Part shown: positions 21,645 through 34,338 of the stretch, one piece after another | Position numbering within the stretch: the stretch's first letter is position 1 | Layout of the letters: each line of letters begins with the position of its first letter | Source: Filosporella fistucella | Lineage: Eukaryota; Ascomycota; Leotiomycetes; Helotiales | Assembly (NCBI GenBank): GCA_030077755.1 | Contig: JAQJZZ010000014.1 | Span: 3,224,001-3,288,000 of the forward strand | Direction: 5' to 3' | Length of the DNA stretch: 64,000 nt | The notes under the pieces: generated by a model | Told to the model about the DNA's origin: nothing | The model's input: only the letters and a program-made list of their open reading frames with translations | Databases searched by the model: none | Made by a program: the position numbers and the translations under genes

Positions 21645-24208
21645 TCAAAGCATGCAGAAAGCAACCGCTCCAACAACCGCCAACGCCCACGTACTCGACT
21701 CAATTCTCCCTCCAAGATTCTTCTTCTTGTCCCCCGAGGTCCCGTTTGAACTGCTTCCCACAAAGCCATTCCCAGCTCCAGTCCCAGGTGTACTCCCGAT
21801 AGCAATCAAGCCTGGTTGAGCTGGTAATACAATAGCTGTATTCACCTTATCTGAATAAGCTACTGCATCTGTGGTCTTTGAACCCATGGTGTTATCACTT
21901 TTAGATGTGCTGCCACTGACACATTTCGCGCCTCCCCAAGTGACGTTGAAAACTCGGCCCCATACTTGAGAGTAATCGTAGATATCTGCTGGTTGGTAGA
22001 AGAGACGGCAGTTCGCAGCCTCATATTTGAATTGTGTGGGTGTTTGATCCGCATCCCCATCTTCGACTGTATTACGGAGGTTGATGCGAGACGTAAGGAT
22101 CAAGTTGGCTTTGGAACCGAGAGGTGCGTCGGCTTCAAGATCAGGTGGAACAAATGCCGCAGCTGGGGGAGAGGGAAGATTCTTGGAGGAGATGCGAGGT
22201 ATGATTCTCTTGAGGTCGTCGCGCATGTCTTCTACTTGAGCATATTTGATGACTTGTGAGCCCTTTGAGCCTCCGATACCTTGCTGGGGACCAGTTTGGG
22301 GACGACCTCCTACCACAACTAAAGACCGTCAGCGGAAACGAGTAAATAGGATAGGGGATCTTACCTGTACGAACACCAGCCTGGGCTTTCATCATTTCAG
22401 CGAAGATGGTACAAGTAGAGCCGCAAGCTCCATCCATAAGCATTACAATGTTATCTGCCGTGAATGCTGCTGATGCAATAGTCTGCTTTTTCTGGTAACC
22501 TGAAACCGAGAAGCCGCCGGTCATGATAGGATCGGACATATTAGGACGAGTGATGGCGAGGAAATTGTCACCGTGGAAGGTGAAAGGGCCTCCCATATCA
22601 GCCCATGTCGGGAATTTCTTGTTATCCTTGTCAGATGCCGATGCAATGGTATAGACAGGGTTGAATGTCTTGTTGTAGACACCTGATTGAGAGAAGATGT
22701 CTCCAAAGTACTGGACCAAAGGGGTTGACCTCATTCGAGAGGCACCATATGGGACGATTGATGGAAACAATTGCTTGAAGGCATCAAACCCGCTGAAAAC
22801 ATATCCACCTCCATTGATACTCAGATCAACGATCAGCTTAGTCTTTTTCGCTTGCTTGCAATCCTTGAGAAATTCTTCAATGACAGCTTGCTGTTCTTCT
22901 TGATCTGTATCTGCTGCGCTGTCATTGGTGCCCGAGAAAGCAGCCATAGTCAAGACAGCCAATTCGGTGTTGGGAATAAGAAATCCAGCAACATAACCTC
23001 CGCTATGATAAACAATAGGCTCAGGATACCCTGGCAAAGTTGTCTGCGACTGACGCTTTGTCAATGGCGTAACTCTCTTCTTGACCTTTAGCAGCTCTCG
23101 CTTGTTAAGCAAAGTCTGGATATCCGTCGTCGGGAGAACTTCGAGGGTGTTGAAAAGACTTGGTCCGTCGACAATGCCGTTGAAATCCGCAATTGGATAA
23201 GCAATATTAAGAAATTTTGACGTAGTTCCATTAGCATGAGTATATGTCTGCGAATCGGTATCAAATCCAAAAATGAATGCACCAAAATCATAGTTGTTTC
23301 CGGTTCCTTGTCCAAGTAACTCGTTTGGGATCGAATAGAACATATTGTTGTATTGAGCATCGGGGTCCTGGAATGGACTTGATTGCAGAGCAAGTTTTTG
23401 TATGTACGTTGATGCATCCTCGCCGTTGATTTTCGTAACGGGTGAGGGTTTCCAGTTCAAAGAACTCCTCGCGTAGGCGACCTCATCTAGATCATCTGCG
23501 TGCATGTTAGATCCAAACACTTTAATTCGGCTCCGAGGACTCATTCACCTTTCAAATATATCACTGGCAACGAAGATCCATCTTCCGAAATCGAAACCAG
23601 AGGTGTAAATGTTCGAAAGGCGAAAACGTCGATTAACGGTAATCTCAAGTTGAAATGGAAATCGTGTGGCAGAATGTTGATGATCGAATACATGTCCTTC
23701 TCAAAACTCCATTGATCCTTGTACACTCCCGTTTGCACATTTTGCTTGATTGTGTCCATTCCACCAAGAACATCGACTCCCGGAAGTGTATAACCTTTTG
23801 GTGGATCTTTTAGGTATCCAAGCGTACTTTGAAATTGAATATATGGTTTGACATAATCGACATATGCGCTAGATCTGTTTACACTCAGGGGAACCTCCTT
23901 CAGACATTGAAGTGCAACTGATGGCTTGATGTATGGACCAGAAGTAGCTGAACTTTGTTAGCTCGAGAGTGAGAATCTTGAATGCTTTCCTGTTTACCAT
24001 CTGGATATCTTGCCGACCAAGATCTTTGTAAACTACTGATTGCTCGACATGGGCTGGCAACTGCTGTGGCGGTCTCTGATATTACAGGTACGCTGGTAGC
24101 AGCTTGAACTTTTGTGGTCGTAGTACCTATGCGTGTAGAACCAAGAGTCTGAGCCTGTGCACAACTTACCAAGGCCGCTCCAACTGCAAAGAAATATGAA
24201 AAATGCAT
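21645..24208 (-). CDS. secreted, GPI-anchored S41-family peptidase-like protein
   Basis: Four exons (24208-23998, 23947-23549, 23495-22365, 22318-21645) with introns of 50, 53 and 46 nt, two of them with clear CTAAC branch sites, give 804 residues. Residues 1-20 are a signal peptide (MHFSYFFAVGAALVSCAQA). A central region resembles fungal tail-specific-protease proteins of family S41. 'KLIVDLSINGGGYVFSGFDAF' precedes 'NIVMLMDGACGSTCTIFAEMM', whose Ser around residue 562 sits where S41 enzymes have the nucleophile; 'VVVGGRPQTGPQQGIGGSKG' follows. A basic Lys lies within the following helix region of family members, and here the exact dyad partner is uncertain. The Ser/Gly-rich tail and terminal hydrophobic stretch (WALAVVGAVAFCML) fit GPI anchoring. 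An upstream in-frame ATG at 24277 would bury the signal peptide, so I chose 24208. It probably acts on proteins outside the cell or at the wall. Confidence 0.9.
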
Positions 24209-26230
24209 CGTGAAGAAAAGTATTAAGACAACAAACAGAAATGACGATGTGGCAGCCCCGAGTGATATTGATATCACAAAATGCGGGGTTCAATGATAAA
24301 CTGAAAAGGCAGTGACACCAAGAATTAATTTTCAGGGGAATCTGGAGCTCATAAATGAATGTTTACGCCCCTCGTACCCATGGCACCAAGGCGCCGAGAC
24401 AGCATCGCATGCATGGCAATTAAGTGGAGGCACAGCACCCCCTGTGGTGATTGTGGTGTCCCCGTACCGAATGGGCGGAGAGCAAAGGCTGCAAAGCCAC
24501 ACATTTGGGAGAAGAAGGAATATTAGCTTGCTAGATTGGGGAGATGAAGCGGCGCTGCTCTGCTGTTTCTACAGCCGCCAAGGTTCTAATGCACCGCTTG
24601 ACTTTGCAGGCCTTGCCCAGCACTGCTCACCAGCCTGTAAGCGACCACCAAATTTGAGCCACGGGGCTGGCCAGGCAGACACCAACAAAGCGAGAGCGAG
24701 CATTTTAAGGCTGAGTCGAGTCCTGTCTTGGGGTTTGCTGGCGATCAGAAGGGTGTGACAGTAAGCTTAATCTTGCAAGCCCAGTCTGGGCAGGCAGCAG
24801 AACCTTTTATGTGGACTTCAGTGCCTCTGCCATCTGGAATTAACTGCAGTATGTGATGATATGCGGGCTTCGCTGATGAAATATAAGTCTTTCTGGACGC
24901 AAATCTGTCTGAGTAGATGGGATCAATGGTATACTGAAGCCGAGGCGAGCTGTCGAAAAGACCGCAAAACGTCTTAGATGCCTTGCTTTCATCAAGGTAA
25001 GATTGGAGGCCTAAAGCAGAGACCGAGTAGAGAAACATCCCTTAAACCAGTTTTTGACTGGACCGCTGTACGAAAAGATATATCCTAAGAATAGAATCTT
25101 TGGGCGACAGAACTGCAGAGCCTCACAGTCTCTCTCTTCCAGCATCTACTTCCCATCTCGTCCGATTGCAGCTCTTGGCAGGCGATTATGGGGACTGTGA
25201 CAGCGTGAAGAGTGGTGTTGACAGGTGCACATACTCGTAGGAGAAGACAAAGGACGATACCACCACTCAGATGGCTCATTGCAGTGTTAACCACGACACT
25301 TGTGGAGACGAGCTGAGCTCTGCCAAGATGGGTAATGAAACGTGCTAACTTTAAGAGGCATTCAGCTCTCCATGTCAGCAGATCATTTGGTGAGAAATGC
25401 AACAACCTTCAAATCCTGTGCCGCTCCCGATAGTTTGCAGTTTGCACGGCCACTTCATGATTACGGAAAGTCTTGGCTTCCTGTTTGGTGATGAAAAGAA
25501 GTGTGCTGTCAGCAATAGGCTGCTTTTGACTTGAGATCAGTCTGAGAAAAGAGCAGCTTATCAGATTGATATGATGAAGACATCAGATCTGGAAGTTTGA
25601 TGTCCCTCGTTGGGGAAAGGGCGAGGTTCGGAGGAAATTGAAGCTTATGCTTATGCTTAACCTTAAAAGGATGCTGGGTGGGTCCAGTTGCCATCACTAT
25701 GCCATGAAGGATTGAACGAGGCTGAGTTTATTCAATCATGGTGATGCTTATGGCCATGCTAGTTGATGAGGAATGAGATGTTGAGTTATGAAGTTGTTTT
25801 GTGCGAGAACATCTCGAAGTCCCTTGGACAGCTTGTTACCTAGGCACACGTGAGGTTGGCAACCTGCCCACGCCCAGGCGCTGCGAGGTGATACACGTGA
25901 CCGCAGGAATTTGGACCTGGGTCTCAGTCACACCAATCTTCAGAAAAGTTTGCGCCAAGAACACATTCTTCTACGTCTGATCGTTTTTGCCCAGCGAAAT
26001 TAAGGTCAAATCTCGGTAAATGGCCCTAGAATGGCAAATCTGTACTTTACAAAATCAATCCTTAAATTCCCGCTGATATCAACCGACCGTTGCGTCCACA
26101 TGCTTATTGGTCGTATGGCAACCAAACATCACTAAACCAGCAGATTTAATGTCGTCCCGAATGTTTCATCTAGACTCATCCTAAGATACTTGAGATAATC
26201 TTTACCGAGCTGCGATTTGCTCACAAGAAC
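24209..26230. other. long intergenic region, no gene recognised
   Basis: About 2 kb. The left end should hold the S41 peptidase promoter. A 148-codon plus frame (24312-24758) and several minus frames near 25 kb lack domains or splice partners. A short GCTTAT-type repeat occurs near 25645. No RNA gene was recognised. Confidence 0.45.
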
Positions 26231-27804
26231 TTAACTCACAACCTTCATTCTCTCCAATACAAGATCCAACACTTTTCTCACCATCTCATCCTTCAGCACC
26301 CCTTTCTCATAAGTGGCAGCAATGATGCAATCTCCTTCTTTCACACTTGAAATATTAAACACAATTCCGAAATCACCTAACGTCGCTCTAATTGCAGCAG
26401 CCGAGAATCCCACTTGCTTCACCTGCCATCCTCCGTCCGTTGTATCCTCTTTTGGTTGAAACACTCCAATATTCGACATGAGGAAAGAGTTATTCTGATA
26501 AAGTCCTAGACCTTGGAATCTGCCAACTTCTTCTACATCCTCGCCGAGAAGCTTGCATGTGATGAAATCTTGGACAATCGTTCGAGATTTCCACATCGAG
26601 TAATTCATAGCTGTCTTGTATTCTCTTGCCAACTTCCATACCACCGCTTTATCAATCACCTTGTCTCCAGCATCAGAGCTAGATATCTGCTGTGTATCGA
26701 TCGCTTTTCGGTATTTCTGCAGGTTTTGAGACCGATAGTAGGCGCTCACTGCATTCGAGAATGTGTCCCGTCCAGGGTTAACTCTCAGAAGTGGTCGAAT
26801 GTTAACAGCTTGTCTTGAGAATCCGATTTTCGCCTGGGGGTATATGTCCACAGCCAGGGTGATCAGAATCAAGGAATGAAGCAACGCTGTGAATGATGTC
26901 TTTTCTTTTCGACACGACTCCAGACACTTTTCCAGAGTTGATCTATCGATTCGTAAGATCCGAACCTTAGTGATAGTTCTCTGCTCTTTTGGAAATGGTT
27001 TAAGTATCGTCGGATATTTTTTGGCTACCACTGCATCGGAAAAGAGGAAATATTTTTGGATGATGAAAAATCTGATGGTAATCCAAAACAGGAAATTGTA
27101 GATGACATGAGCCCACGAGAGCTTATCATCGAAGCCTTCCAGGGGAGAATGCAATGATTTTCCATCCACGATTGGAGTTGCAAACAAAGTTTGTGTAGTC
27201 GCAATATCTTGCTGAAGGTCACATATTCGATTTAACCCCTGCAGAAAGCTTCGATGATAAGCATAACCAGAGAGACCATCGCCGATAAAGTGGTGGAACA
27301 CAAACACTGCGTAACATTGCTTAACTACAAGAAGTTTCCACCATGGTTTTGAATCATCCCCGGTGTTAAACCACTGATTATGAGCCTTCTCGTACAGGTC
27401 TTGCAGCGATGTGTCGCTATCGAAATCATCATCTAAGAATTCCACACAATCTTTAAACTGTATAGAGGGCAGTCGAGTGTCCCATATTCGATGGTTGCCT
27501 CTCTTCTTCTCGGATGGTTGGTATGTGCCGATCAAACTCAGCGCTGGGTGGTCATAAATCACTTTCTGGAGTGCCCAATAAACCTTTGGAGGTGTCAAAG
27601 CATTGCTCGGATGATGATACTGGGCTGCTACGATAACATTTGATTGGATCCCAAGATCATGAAAAAGGCAGGTTAAGACCTCCAATGGCCCTATTGAAAT
27701 GGTCTCAGTATGCGTAGTCTGTATTCGGTGCCTTTGGACCACTTACCTGCTTTCCGAACGAGGCCGCTTGAATTGGTCTGGGTTGAGATAAATGAACCAG
27801 ACAT
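26231..27804 (-). CDS. alcohol acetyltransferase-like (AATase) protein
   Basis: Exon 1 is 27804-27747 (MSGSFISTQTNSSGLVRKAG); a 56-nt intron (donor GTAAGT, acceptor TTCAATAG) leads to exon 2, 27690-26231, for 505 residues. The joined sequence 'VRKAGPLEVLTCLFHDLG' matches the usual opening of the alcohol-acetyltransferase/condensation-like family (Pfam PF07247), which supports the splice. Residues 152-158 read 'HHFIGDG', the HHxxxDG catalytic motif whose second His acts as general base; a structural 'NIRPLL' and 'MSNIGVF' follow. Enzymes of this fold transfer acetyl groups from acetyl-CoA to alcohols or to sugars and secondary metabolites. No polyketide or peptide synthase lies next to it, so there is no sign of a metabolite cluster. 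Substrate unknown. Confidence 0.9.
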
Positions 27805-29613
27805 TTTTGGTTACTTTGATGCCATATTCGAGATAGGAAGCAAAAATATCTTTGAGACAATGTGTTGGAAATGCTTTAGCTATTGAAGAAATAGCGGGGT
27901 TATATTGTTACCGTGCTGACTTCCGATGGTAGCCCGAGACAAGGGTGAGGTTGGTGTAACAGCGGTTCGCTGGAATTCAATATTTCAACAGGATGACGCA
28001 GTCAATATGCATCCAACGAGCTCCGCTTGCTTATGAAAGCGAGGCAAGCATTTCCTTAACCTATTGTGCTGCAGATCTTGTCAACTTTAGGGCAATCAAG
28101 CCTATCATGAAGAGCCCATCACTTGTCTAGATTCATACAAAACACTCTAAAGTTCTCTTTTAGAGATACACGAATAAGTATACAGATATATTAAAAATAT
28201 TAATTTTTGTTTCCTCCACTTTACAGCCTATTAGGCTACATGGGCGCCACGCTTGAAAGGAAGCTTCAATGCAGTTAGAAAGATGGGAGCAAAAGTGAGT
28301 GCTCACCCGCCATACCTCAATTGTTCCACTCTAGTAGCTATGAAAAACAACTAGCGTTAGGATGATATCAAGAATACCACTAGCATTTGCACGGGTAGGG
28401 ATATAAGCTGACGACAAGCTTCGTCATGGAAGGCACGACTCCGCTTGAATGCTGTGCCAACTAGCAGAATCTCTAGATAAAGAGATTCTATGTTTCCACA
28501 GCATTTACAGATAGCATACTAATATGTACTTTCCTCATCTAATCTGACAAGAAGTAGCACTGTAGGCTGATCACTGGTGTACATCTCAAGCATTAACTTT
28601 TTGGGCGAGACAAAATGAAATTGTATACAACCATTTTGTATTTTGGACAAGGTCCAACGGGATAGTATTTGGAGAGCAGTTTGAAAGGGCCCTAATATGA
28701 AGGAGATCCATTCTTCGCAGAAACGTTAAGAGGCTACATTGGTATGTGACGGAAAACCGATGAGGGTTTCAGACTACTAGCCTTTGCCCAAGTAATTTTT
28801 AATTGTCTCCCTGCATCAAGAGCACAAAGTAAAAGAGTAAACAGAGTCCGACCAAACACTGTTAAATTTCTGCGAAAGGGATAGAATGAGCTTCGCGGTC
28901 TCCAACAACTAAATTGGAATGAACATGGACGAACATATGAAAGCTTTGAAGAGAAATGGGACCTCCGATTTCTTGATCTTATTAAAGGAGGAAACTCGAA
29001 ATGAAGGGAATTCCAGAAAGTAGTTCTGCGAAGATGGTATGTCATCGCCTAGAAACATCCGGGGAGTAGACAGGGTCTGTTACGAACGACCGCAATTCCA
29101 GGATAGAATCTTCCTCGTGAGTAAATACAGAGCCTCTGTGGACCTGGAATCAATCGTGATCACAAAACATGTGATCTGTGTGCAAAGCCGTGATAGTGTC
29201 AGCCCTATTATTGACGATGGAAGCCATACTCGTGAAGGAAAGGGTTGAGAAATCTTAAAATCCCAGCCCAACACTCATGTGAGAAGTCAGCTTTATGAAA
29301 GCATATCATCGCTTGATATTCTAGACCGTGATCTCTGCTTTGCGGTGATTCTAGAAATGGAAATTTATTTTAAATGTACTGTATGTTTATTGTTCCAGAG
29401 GTCCAGTTTGGAAACGTTCGTGCATGACCCACCAAAAAAAAACGGGCACCAAGCCTTGTCAAGAAAGCCTGCACCGGACGTCATTTCCAATCGCACCACG
29501 GCCCAAGAATTCAGCCCAAACACTGTCTACTTTTTGCATTCAACGATATTCCTCATGGAAGGGAAATATTTACACCTTTAACCTGGAATCTCCGACTTCA
29601 TCAATGATCTGCA
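27805..29613. other. long intergenic region, no gene recognised
   Basis: About 1.8 kb, AT-rich around 28130-28220. It contains a perfect inverted repeat (listed separately). The right end must carry the promoter of the RMD1-like gene. Open frames of 60-100 codons here show no domain. Confidence 0.45.
28466..28489. repeat. perfect inverted repeat, 9-bp arms
   Basis: AGAATCTCT (28466-28474) is followed after six bases by its exact complement AGAGATTCT (28481-28489). It could form a hairpin in DNA or RNA or be a dimeric protein site. It lies far from a recognised gene. Confidence 0.6.
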
Positions 29614-31291
29614 ATGGCCTCCACTACTTCTACTGAGAGCACCCCTCTTATCCCTCCGGAAGCTGCGAGCTCGATTGAAGGCCAAAGGAAAATCAGCAGA
29701 AATGTAACCTTCAACCCAAATCCTTCAATTATCGCCGCCGATGCCCCTTCAACCTCAGCTCGCCGTCCTTCGCCATCTACACCCTCTTCAGTACTTCCTG
29801 GAAATGCCTCTACGTCGCCACAGCCCATGCTGTCTGCATTAAATAGCAGACTCCGCCGAAGAAACAGCTCAGGCTCACCACTAATGCCTATGCCTACTGC
29901 CCCAGTTTCCAAAATAGGTCCGCAGAGAACAACGAAGAATGTTCAAAAGCTAAAGCTTCTCCCAAACCCTGATTTTGGTGACGATGGCCCAGATGAAGAA
30001 AGTGGTAGAGATGTCTATTCTCAATATACACGAATCAAAGATCCCACTGCACGGAGAGATGCTGCTAGGCTTGGAAAGGCAGATCGTGATCGATTGCCAC
30101 GAGTCACTGCTTACTGTACAGCAAACAAGTACCAGATGGACAACCTCATGCGATTTCTCAAAGGGAGAGGGAAAACGAAGGGTGCCAACCCCAAACTGTT
30201 CGACGAATGCATATACACTCCGTACAACTACGGTGGTCGCCCTGAAGGAATATCAGACAGGGTGAACGAGGTTCATTCTATGCCTGCGCATATACACGAC
30301 AGAAGGCATTCGGATAGTGCTATTGAAGTGGAGGACAACAAAAAGAACCGTCGAGAAGATCTCATAGATTTGCATACAGAAGGAGGAGATGTGGCTCTGC
30401 CCAATGGCACCGAAGACATACATTCAGATAGTGTCCAACGTCAGATACAAGATGAGAACATTGCTACAGAAAGCAATCTGGATTTTGATACCCAAGTACA
30501 TACACCTGAAGTTTTCCTTTTCGATTACGGCGTGGTGGTGATATGGGGCATGTCATTGCAACATGAACAACGTTTCTTGAAAGAAATAGCTAAATTCGAG
30601 AGTGAAAAATTGGCCATTGATGATGTGGAGACAGAGTGTTTCAATTTCTACTACACCAGAGAATACCAAGCTCGGATATACAACGACTTCATCACATTAC
30701 GAGAAAAGGGCAATTACATGACCAAGCTTGCGATATCGCATGCTCTGGCCCAAAGTGTGAAGGTATGATACACCCCGATTGTACCGTCTAGAATTATGCT
30801 AACATGGATAGACTTCTCTTTTCGAAGAATTGGTTGACAATACAATCGAGACATGCAAAGACATTCCTACTCAAATCGCCACAACGGGAAAGATTGCTCT
30901 CAACCGCACTCAAATCAATATGCAAATTGGTGAGCTTTTCATTTTGCGTATTAATATCCATCTCAATGGTTCTGTACTCGACACGCCAGAGTTGTTTTGG
31001 GTAGAGCCCCAATTGGAACCAGTCTACACTGCAGTGAGAAAATATTTAGAGATGGATCAGAGAGTCAGTTTATTGACAGAGAGACTGGATGTCATTGCCG
31101 ATTTGTTGGCAGTGCTGAAGGATCAACTGAGCCACGGTCATGGAGAAAAACTTGAGTGGATTGGTTTGTGCCCTTCCTCTGTTCCGTCTATCGCCAAATC
31201 TAACAGACAAATAGTAATCGTTCTCATTGCAGCCGAGATTCTCGTAGCCGCTGTCAATATCGTAGTGGATTTGTATGCTGGGGTTGACTAG
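29614..31291 (+). CDS. RMD1/Sif2-like protein (DUF155 family)
   Basis: Exons 29614-30762, 30812-31163 and 31215-31291 give 525 residues. Intron 1 is 49 nt (donor GTATGA, branch GCTAAC). Intron 2 is 51 nt (donor GTTTGT, branch TCTAAC, acceptor AAATAG), divisible by three and stop-free, so unspliced reading would insert 17 residues. The N-terminal 170 residues are low-complexity (Ser/Pro-rich). From about 175 the protein shows the DUF155 core: 'RVTAYCTANKYQMDNLMRFL', then 'VFLFDYGVVVIWGMS', 'FYYTREYQARIYNDFITL', 'KLAISHALAQSVK', and after the splice 'TSLFEELVDNTIE'. It ends with one membrane helix (IVLIAAEILVAAVNIVV). Yeast relatives Rmd1 and Rmd8 affect meiotic nuclear division; the molecular activity is not established. 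Family call is firm. Confidence 0.9.
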
Positions 31292-31860
31292 CCTGGAAGT
31301 TTCAGTGGAGTAGCATATGGCTTGCCTCTGCAACAATTGAGTTTTTGGGCATGGCGTTCAGGGTACGGGTCACCTGTCATATATAGCCAATTTGTGTGTA
31401 CATAATAAGATGGGACCAAGGGCGAATAGGGAGAAATGGGTACTTGATAGATATGTTGACTTTTTCATTGCTGTATTGTCGAAGGAATTTCGACCTGGCT
31501 CGATGTCCACGCTACCCCATGTCAAGCACTCCCGTCGTTGATTGTTGAAAGATTCGACCATATTTTCCAGTGTCGACATATTTATGATCCGTAATGAAGT
31601 CTCATGTCACGCCGCGCTAAGTAAATTTTCTTCCCTGTAGTAAATATTTCATTATGGTCCTGGAACTCTGCGCAAAACTGTCTGACTTTTTGCAGTCTGG
31701 CGTTCATCACTCCTTTTGGTCGTCATCCCACCGCGTAAAAGTACAAGAGCTAATAGTCCTTATTTGCAAGCCAGCATCCCAAGTGCCAAGTAGTCCATCA
31801 ACGCCAAGCCATCATAAGGTTACAGACCAGATTTCCACAGTAGTGTGTGCTTTAAAGCAA
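31292..31860. other. convergent intergenic region
   Basis: 3' flanks of the RMD1-like gene and the HMG-box gene. Plus frames from 31654 are antisense to the HMG-box gene. Nothing else is seen. Confidence 0.5.
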
Positions 31861-33959
31861 TCAGGATCGGTTCACCGCCGTGAACCCCCCACCCTCGCCT
31901 CCGCCACTGGGCGTTCCGTCGTCACCCATCTCAACATCTTCATCCTGATCATTGGCCCCATCAAAAGTTGCGAGGCGGCCACCACCACCAACGCCGCCTT
32001 CTCGCTTGATCTGCTCGAATCTCTGGGTGTACTGGTCTTTCTTATCGTTTTCAAGTTCCCTCCAGCCCCTAGCCAATGCGGTCTCAATATCATAGCTTGG
32101 ATCAGTTTTCTCTTTGCTGGATAGCTTGGGTCGAATTTCGTTGCAGTACAAATCGAATGCATTTCTGGGACGACGAGGTCCAGAGGGCGTCGAGTTACTT
32201 CCTCCGACGTGAGAATTAATTCCATTGCTAGGAAGTTGACGTTTTGATGATTGCGATTGTGCTTGAGGAGTGGAGTTTCGAAGAGGGTCAGGATGGGTAT
32301 GCGAGAAAGCATCGGAAGAAGGGGACAGTGTGACTGGTCCCTGTTGAATGAAGGCACTCCCTGGGCGACCGTCACCTACATCGGTAGTAAGAAAATCAGG
32401 CTTCCGGTGGCCACGCTTGGTACGTAAGGGTTTTTCTTTGGGCTATTGAGAGGAATTAGCACGTCTATGATTATCAATAAGAGTCTAGATGGGATATTCG
32501 ATTAGCTTACCGTTGGGGGAGGACTGGGACTTCCTTCAGAATCTTCCACGTTTGTGCTCGTACGTTTCGCCTGTTGTTCCAAGAGCATGGCACGCTCGAG
32601 TCGCAACTTCTGAACGCCACGCTCGAGGCGTGCTAGACGTTGACGAGAAGCATCATTAGCGTCCTCTACCTCTCCTAGTCGACGCTTCAACTCGATACAT
32701 TTCTTGCGGTAAGCTTCCTCGACTGAAGGTGGAAGTTCTGGTGGAATTGTACCTGTAGGCATTGTTAGAGATTTTGATTCTTTTCCTACTTCTGTCTCCA
32801 GGTCAAGATCAGGCCCTGGTCCTAGCTCAGGTCGTGGATTTGCCTTTTTGAAGGTGGAGGGTGTTGAGTAGTGTAAGGAATGAGATTCATGAGGCACAGG
32901 CACTGGCAAGGTACAAGAGCTGCGCATTTGTGCGACTTGTGGCATATATGCCATCCGACGTGCCTGAATTGCTTCCAACTCGGAATGAGGTACATGTTGG
33001 GGAAGTTGTTTATGACGCTTTACGTGACTAAGTTCAGCAAATGAAAGTTTTTCTCCCAAGTCTAATGGAGTGAACTTCGCATCCAAATCAGCGGGAGGGA
33101 AAGAAGAGCTTAGACTTCCAGCTTCTTTTGTGTGCTTGGGTTTACTGACCCGCCTACGATGGCGGCTTTCGACCTTCAAATGTTCTTCTGCGTTCACTTG
33201 TAGTAGCATTTCACCCTGTCTCCTTGTTGCCGCACTACCAAATTGAAATACACTTGTAGAAGATTGTGATGGTTCAGGAGCATCTGGAAGCCTGCGTCTG
33301 CCGGCAACAGGAGCTTTGCTCTGTCGCATAGTCATTATATCTCCGATAGGGTGTGGCCTTGGATCGTGGTTTGGGTATCGAATTGGTCGAGTTGGATAGC
33401 TATTGTAACTATTTGAAGTTACAGTGGTGCCATTCTGGTGACGCAACGAGGGGGCCGGCTGACTTGGGGGTGGAAACGCTACATCGTCTTCGTTCTTTAA
33501 TGCTATGCCACTTGCAACTGAGTTGATCGCAAAATGGATTATTCCCGCCGCCAGAGTACTTTGCTTTTGGCTATGAAATACTCGTGCAGAGTTTGCCACT
33601 GTGTATATGTTTGAGTTTGCGGCAGTGTTGTTCGATTCGTCGTCGTAGGTGGAAAGGCTTCGACGTCGTTTATGTCGTTGAGAATGATATCCTGGGTCAA
33701 TGTTGGCGTCGCCAGAAACATCACTGCGAGGTATAGTGCTAGGTCCCGATAGGTTACTAGGGATAGCAGAAGAGCTACCTGCAGATGTTGTTGGGGGTCG
33801 TGGACTGTAAGGCGATATGTAGCTGGGGGGTGATCGCGCTCCCCCGAAGTATGGCGCAGACGGATCCATTGTATGCGAAAACACAGGGAAGGAAATATTA
33901 AGCAGCGGGGCACGTGGTCCAAAGAGTTCTTCGAAAGATTCAAGTTGATACGTAGACAT
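31861..33959 (-). CDS. HMG-box DNA-binding protein, INO80-subunit-like
   Basis: Exons 33959-32511 and 32442-31861 join across a 68-nt intron (donor GTAAGC, acceptor TCAATAG) for 676 residues. A long Ser/Pro-rich N-terminus is followed by a coiled coil at about residues 410-470 ('YRKKCIELKRRLGEVEDA', 'RQRLARLERGVQKLRLE'). After the splice come the basic segment 'LRTKRGHRKPDF' and one HMG box near the C-terminus: 'PRRPRNAFDLYCNE', 'DIETALARGWRELENDKK', 'YTQRFEQIKRE'. The coil-then-HMG order recalls Nht1/Nhp10-type subunits of the INO80 chromatin remodeller; that assignment is inference. The tail is Gly- and Asp-rich. A second start (MDPSAPYFGG) lies 30 codons in and may be the true one. It is divergent from CCT8, sharing a 379-bp promoter region. 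Confidence 0.85.
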
Positions 33960-34338
33960 GAAGGAAGTGCTATAATCAAATTGAGGATAAATTTATAGAT
34001 TTTACTGACCTAGAGGGGGCGCCATGATTCTTAGTGAATTACCCAATCGGGAAGTCGCCTGGTAATTCAACTAGAGGAGAGGAACTGTATCAGAGGTAAT
34101 GCTTAGAGGGTAGAGCGGTGAGTTGTATCGAAAGGGCAATGAAGCTATTCGGAACAGGAAGTGAGCTCCCGGTCAGACTTCGGCTACAGTAGGAAAAACA
34201 TAAATCCGAGAATGGCAGCCTCAGGTAACAACATTCGCGTTGTCTCGAATTTTTGAACGCGACTGATAGAACAAAATTATTGCAAGTAGCTTCAAAGCAA
34301 TAATTTATCCTCTTGTCACCTACTTTCTGGTATTCAAG
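33960..34338. promoter_or_regulatory. shared divergent promoter region
   Basis: The HMG-box gene (minus) and the CCT8 gene (plus) start at opposite edges of this 379-bp stretch, so it must carry both promoters. I see no clear TATA box. A minus-strand ORF shadow across it has no coding character. Confidence 0.5.

Noticed and set aside
24312..24758. 148-codon plus-strand frame as a gene
   Set aside because: No domain, no splice partners, low-complexity composition, and position in the S41 gene promoter.
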